Both the position numbers and the translations under genes were made by a program. A stretch of DNA of 8,489 nucleotides from ZC4RG30 sp965652645 (GTDB taxonomy: Bacteria > Pseudomonadota > Gammaproteobacteria > Steroidobacterales > Steroidobacteraceae), in NCBI GenBank assembly GCA_965652645.1, contig CBFGXE010000071.1, positions 1-8,489 of the forward strand. The letters are read 5' to 3'. Below are positions 6,383-8,489 of this stretch, piece by piece (position 1 is the first letter of the stretch; the number at the start of each line of letters is the position of its first letter). The notes beneath the pieces are model-generated. The model searched no databases, was not told the DNA's origin, and saw only the letters and a list, made by a program, of their open reading frames with translations.

Positions 6383-8489
6383 GCGGACGGGCAGCGGCGC
6401 AGGCGCGCCGCGCCCAGCCACAGCAGCGCCAGCACCAGCAGCAGGTCCGTCGAACCACCGCCCTTCTCGCCGGCGCCGGCATCCGGTGCGGATTCATCAT
6501 CGACCAGGATGACCAGCGCGCTGGCATTGTCGAAGTCGATGCTGCCGTCCGGCACGAGGCTGAGCAGCAGCGTCTCCTCGCCTTCCCGCATATCGTCATC
6601 CAGCAGCTGGACGACCAGCGTGATATCGGCGACGCCGGGCGGCAGGGTCACGGTTTCCGGCAATGCGAGGTAGTCATTTCCTGCCGTTGCCGTGCCGCCG
6701 GCCTCGATTGCCAGTGTGAGCGCGGCCTCAAGGTTGCCTGCGCGCGAGATGGTGAAGGAGAAAGAAGGGCTGTCCTCGGACACTTCGTCCGCATCGGCCG
6801 CGATGCCCACCACTGCCGGCGGCTCCACCTGCGCGAGGCAGGCCTGCGATCCCGCGGTGGATGGCGCCGTGCTGGCGACCGAGCCGGGCGTGAGCGTCAC
6901 CTGCGCGATGTCGCTGGCACCGGCGTTGTCGGTGACCGTGAGGCTGACGACGATGCTGTCGCCCGCTGGTGCCTGCAGCGAGACCATGTCGGTGTCGGCA
7001 CCCTGCAGCACGGCATTGCCGGTGACCACCGACCAGGCATGGCTGGTGATCCACCGGTTGCATGCGGCCGCGCTGCCCCGGGCGGACAGCACCACAGCGT
7101 CGCCGGCGGACACCTGGGCCGGCACGCTCACCGCCGCAATGGGCCGCAGCGCCTCCCGCACCGCGCCTCGGGCATTGGCCATTCCGGCGCCGCAGGTGTC
7201 GGTGGTGCAGGCACATTCGGAGGGCTGGAAGTCCAGCGGGCCGGTGGGCAGCTTGCAGGCCGGCGGCGTGCCACCGTCGCTGGTGGTGGCGAAGGTCGCG
7301 GCACCGGCCTGCAGGCGGTGCAGCAGTTGCCCGGGTGAAAGATTGCCGTTCACGGCCAGCATCAGCCCCGCGATGCCCGACACGATGGGAGCGGCGAAGC
7401 TGGTGCCCACGTTCACGTCGGCCTGGCTGGTCCAGGTGTGGGTACCCGGCGCCTTGATGCCGTCGTTGGAAGTGGTGTTGATCGAATACAGGCAGGGCTG
7501 TCCCGCATTGATGTTCACGCAGTTGCCGCCGGGTGCGCCCAGCGCAATGCCCGGCCCGAAATTGCTGTAACCGGCCTTGGTGCCGGCGTGGCGCAGGGCC
7601 GCGATGCCCACGGCGCCCGGGCAGTTGGCCGGCGAGCCCACCCGCCCCCCGGAATTGCCCGCCGCCACCACAACCATCATGCCCGCGGCCACCACTTCCT
7701 CGATGACACTGCGCGAGGCCTGGTCGCAGGGCCCGTCGCTTCCCAGGCTGAGGTTGGCCACCCGCGCCGGATACGGATTGCGCGGCACGCCGGGCACTTC
7801 CAGGCCCGCGGCCCAGCGCAGGGCCGCCAGGATGTCCGAATTGAAGCCGCTGCAGCGGCCGATCACGCGCACCGGCAGCAGGTAACCGCTCCACGTCACT
7901 CCGGCCACGCCGACACCGTTGTCGGCCTGCGCGCCGATGATTCCCGCGACGCGCGTGCCATGCCATGACGATGCCGTGGCGTCGCAATGGTCGCCGGGAT
8001 CCGAGGGATCCGGATCCCGGCCATCACCATCGTTGGCGGTGAAGAAGTCGGCGGCGCGATCCGCGGAGATGAAGTCGTAGCCGGGCAGCAACCTGCCGCC
8101 GCGGCTGGCCCGTCCTAGGTCCGGGTGATCGAAGAGCACGCCGGAATCGAGCACGGCGACCACCACGCCGGCGCTGCCCCGGGTGGTGTCCCAGGCGCCC
8201 ATGGCATCGACGGCACCGGCCTCGGCATCGCCGAGGTACCACTGGCCATCCACCAGCGGATCCTGCGACAGGATGGAATGCGCATGCACCCGCCGGTCGG
8301 GCACCGCGAATTCCACGCTGCTGTCGGCGCGCAGCGCGGCCAGCAGGGACTGCGCCGTGGCACCGGCATCGCCCGGCGCGAGTTCCAGCATGTGCAGGTT
8401 CGCGCCGAGCGCGCGCGTGGCCAGCACCGGCGCGCGGACCCGCGCCGCCAGCGCATGCACGCGCGCCGTCGCCGACGCGTCGGCCGTCG
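6379..8489 (-). CDS. S8 subtilisin-like serine protease with Calx-beta domain and GlyGly-CTERM-like tail (5' end beyond window)
   Basis: A secreted subtilase; 703 residues are in the window and the frame is open at the right edge. Residues are numbered from the GTG codon at 8460, which is probably internal. The first ~60 residues look like the end of an I9-type propeptide (VEFAVPDRR). The catalytic triad is Asp105 (VAVLDSGV), His167 (SSWHGTRVAG) and Ser354 (GTSFAAPIVSG), with oxyanion Asn269 (AAGNSGG). An acidic insert at 143-159 (NDGDGRDPDPSDPGDHC) is seen in related exported subtilases. A PKD/REJ-like beta domain (about 441-525) and a Calx-beta repeat (about 547-655, with NDYLALPETVTLPPGVADI and DDDMREGEETLLLSL) follow. 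The end has GGGS (667-670), a hydrophobic helix (about 672-686) and RLRR, the GlyGly-CTERM pattern cut by rhombosortase. Twelve Cys precede the helix, fitting disulfides outside the cytoplasm. Expected path: Sec export, type II secretion, surface anchoring. The signal peptide and true start lie outside the window. Confidence 0.93.
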   Translation of the reverse strand, partial: TADASATARVHALAARVRAPVLATRALGANLHMLELAPGDAGATAQSLLAALRADSSVEFAVPDRRVHAHSILSQDPLVDGQWYLGDAEAGAVDAMGAWDTTRGSAGVVVAVLDSGVLFDHPDLGRASRGGRLLPGYDFISADRAADFFTANDGDGRDPDPSDPGDHCDATASSWHGTRVAGIIGAQADNGVGVAGVTWSGYLLPVRVIGRCSGFNSDILAALRWAAGLEVPGVPRNPYPARVANLSLGSDGPCDQASRSVIEEVVAAGMMVVVAAGNSGGRVGSPANCPGAVGIAALRHAGTKAGYSNFGPGIALGAPGGNCVNINAGQPCLYSINTTSNDGIKAPGTHTWTSQADVNVGTSFAAPIVSGIAGLMLAVNGNLSPGQLLHRLQAGAATFATTSDGGTPPACKLPTGPLDFQPSECACTTDTCGAGMANARGAVREALRPIAAVSVPAQVSAGDAVVLSARGSAAACNRWITSHAWSVVTGNAVLQGADTDMVSLQAPAGDSIVVSLTVTDNAGASDIAQVTLTPGSVASTAPSTAGSQACLAQVEPPAVVGIAADADEVSEDSPSFSFTISRAGNLEAALTLAIEAGGTATAGNDYLALPETVTLPPGVADITLVVQLLDDDMREGEETLLLSLVPDGSIDFDNASALVILVDDESAPDAGAGEKGGGSTDLLLVLALLWLGAARLRRCPSA
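6394..6411 (+). terminator. Short GC-rich hairpin after priA, weak terminator candidate
   Basis: Twelve bases past the priA stop, GCGGCGC (6394-6400) pairs with GCGCCGC (6405-6411) around the loop AGGC. No T-run follows. The arms lie inside the coding end of the convergent protease gene, where they encode the Arg-rich tail, so the pairing may simply come from GC-rich Arg codons. There is no other candidate for a priA terminator nearby. Confidence 0.25.
7993..8021. repeat. Intragenic inverted repeat with three GGATCC copies
   Basis: GCCGGGATCC (7993-8002) is the exact reverse complement of GGATCCCGGC (8012-8021), with a 9-base spacer that carries a further GGATCC copy. It lies within the S8 protease gene and encodes the Asp/Pro-rich insert before the catalytic His (around RDPDPSDPGD). 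The repetition of the Asp-Pro dipeptide with the same codons explains it at the protein level. A hairpin in the mRNA is possible. Confidence 0.55.

Noticed and set aside
4316..6421. A 701-codon open frame antisense to priA, longer than priA itself
   Set aside because: Its translation is an Arg/His/Gln/Ala-rich sequence with no domain or motif, typical of the opposite frame of GC-rich coding DNA, while the plus strand carries every PriA motif.
6728..7987. A 419-codon frame overlapping the S8 protease on the same strand
   Set aside because: Out-of-frame shadow, Arg/Gly-rich; the catalytic triad and Calx-beta motifs lie in the other frame.
1..8489. Possible CRISPR array, tRNA or rRNA gene, insertion sequence, toxin-antitoxin or phage module
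   Set aside because: No regularly spaced repeats, cloverleaf-like segments, transposase motifs or terminal repeats were seen, and nearly all the sequence is accounted for by six ordinary coding regions.

Overview
The window looks like ordinary chromosome from a high-GC gammaproteobacterium. I base this on strong GC bias throughout, full-length PriA, a GlyGly-CTERM type C-terminus (a sorting signal known mainly from Gammaproteobacteria), and a lipoprotein with a classical lipobox. I saw no rRNA, tRNA, CRISPR array, insertion sequence, phage gene or integration site. Codon and base use look even across the window, with no sign of recent transfer.

Layout. On the left, minus strand, is a probable nuclease operon: an HNH endonuclease (1638 to 958), then a 5'-3' exonuclease of the FEN family (917 to 39), then apparently the first codons of a third gene that leaves the window (start near 17). 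Divergent from it, plus strand 1737-2750, is a zinc-independent MDR oxidoreductase. Its 3' end meets that of a minus-strand S41 protease lipoprotein (4337 to 2763), and a perfect 12-bp hairpin sits on the junction. The S41 gene is divergent from priA (plus strand, 4385-6382) across only 47 bp. priA converges on a minus-strand S8 subtilisin-like protease (6379 to beyond 8489). Those two genes share one CTAG tetranucleotide as both stop codons.

The genes do not form one pathway. PriA restarts stalled replication forks, and the HNH and FEN nucleases plausibly act in DNA processing. The two proteases work outside the cytoplasm: the S41 enzyme as a probable outer-membrane lipoprotein, the S8 enzyme as a secreted, probably surface-anchored and rhombosortase-processed protein. 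The oxidoreductase is probably a soluble NAD(P)H enzyme.

I found no convincing new multi-gene system. The points most worth a second look are the HNH-FEN gene pair, the cysteines flanking the S41 catalytic Ser and Lys, the GlyGly-CTERM/Calx-beta architecture of the S8 protease, the shared stop codon, the terminator-like hairpin with no T-run, and several genes whose starts lack a Shine-Dalgarno sequence.
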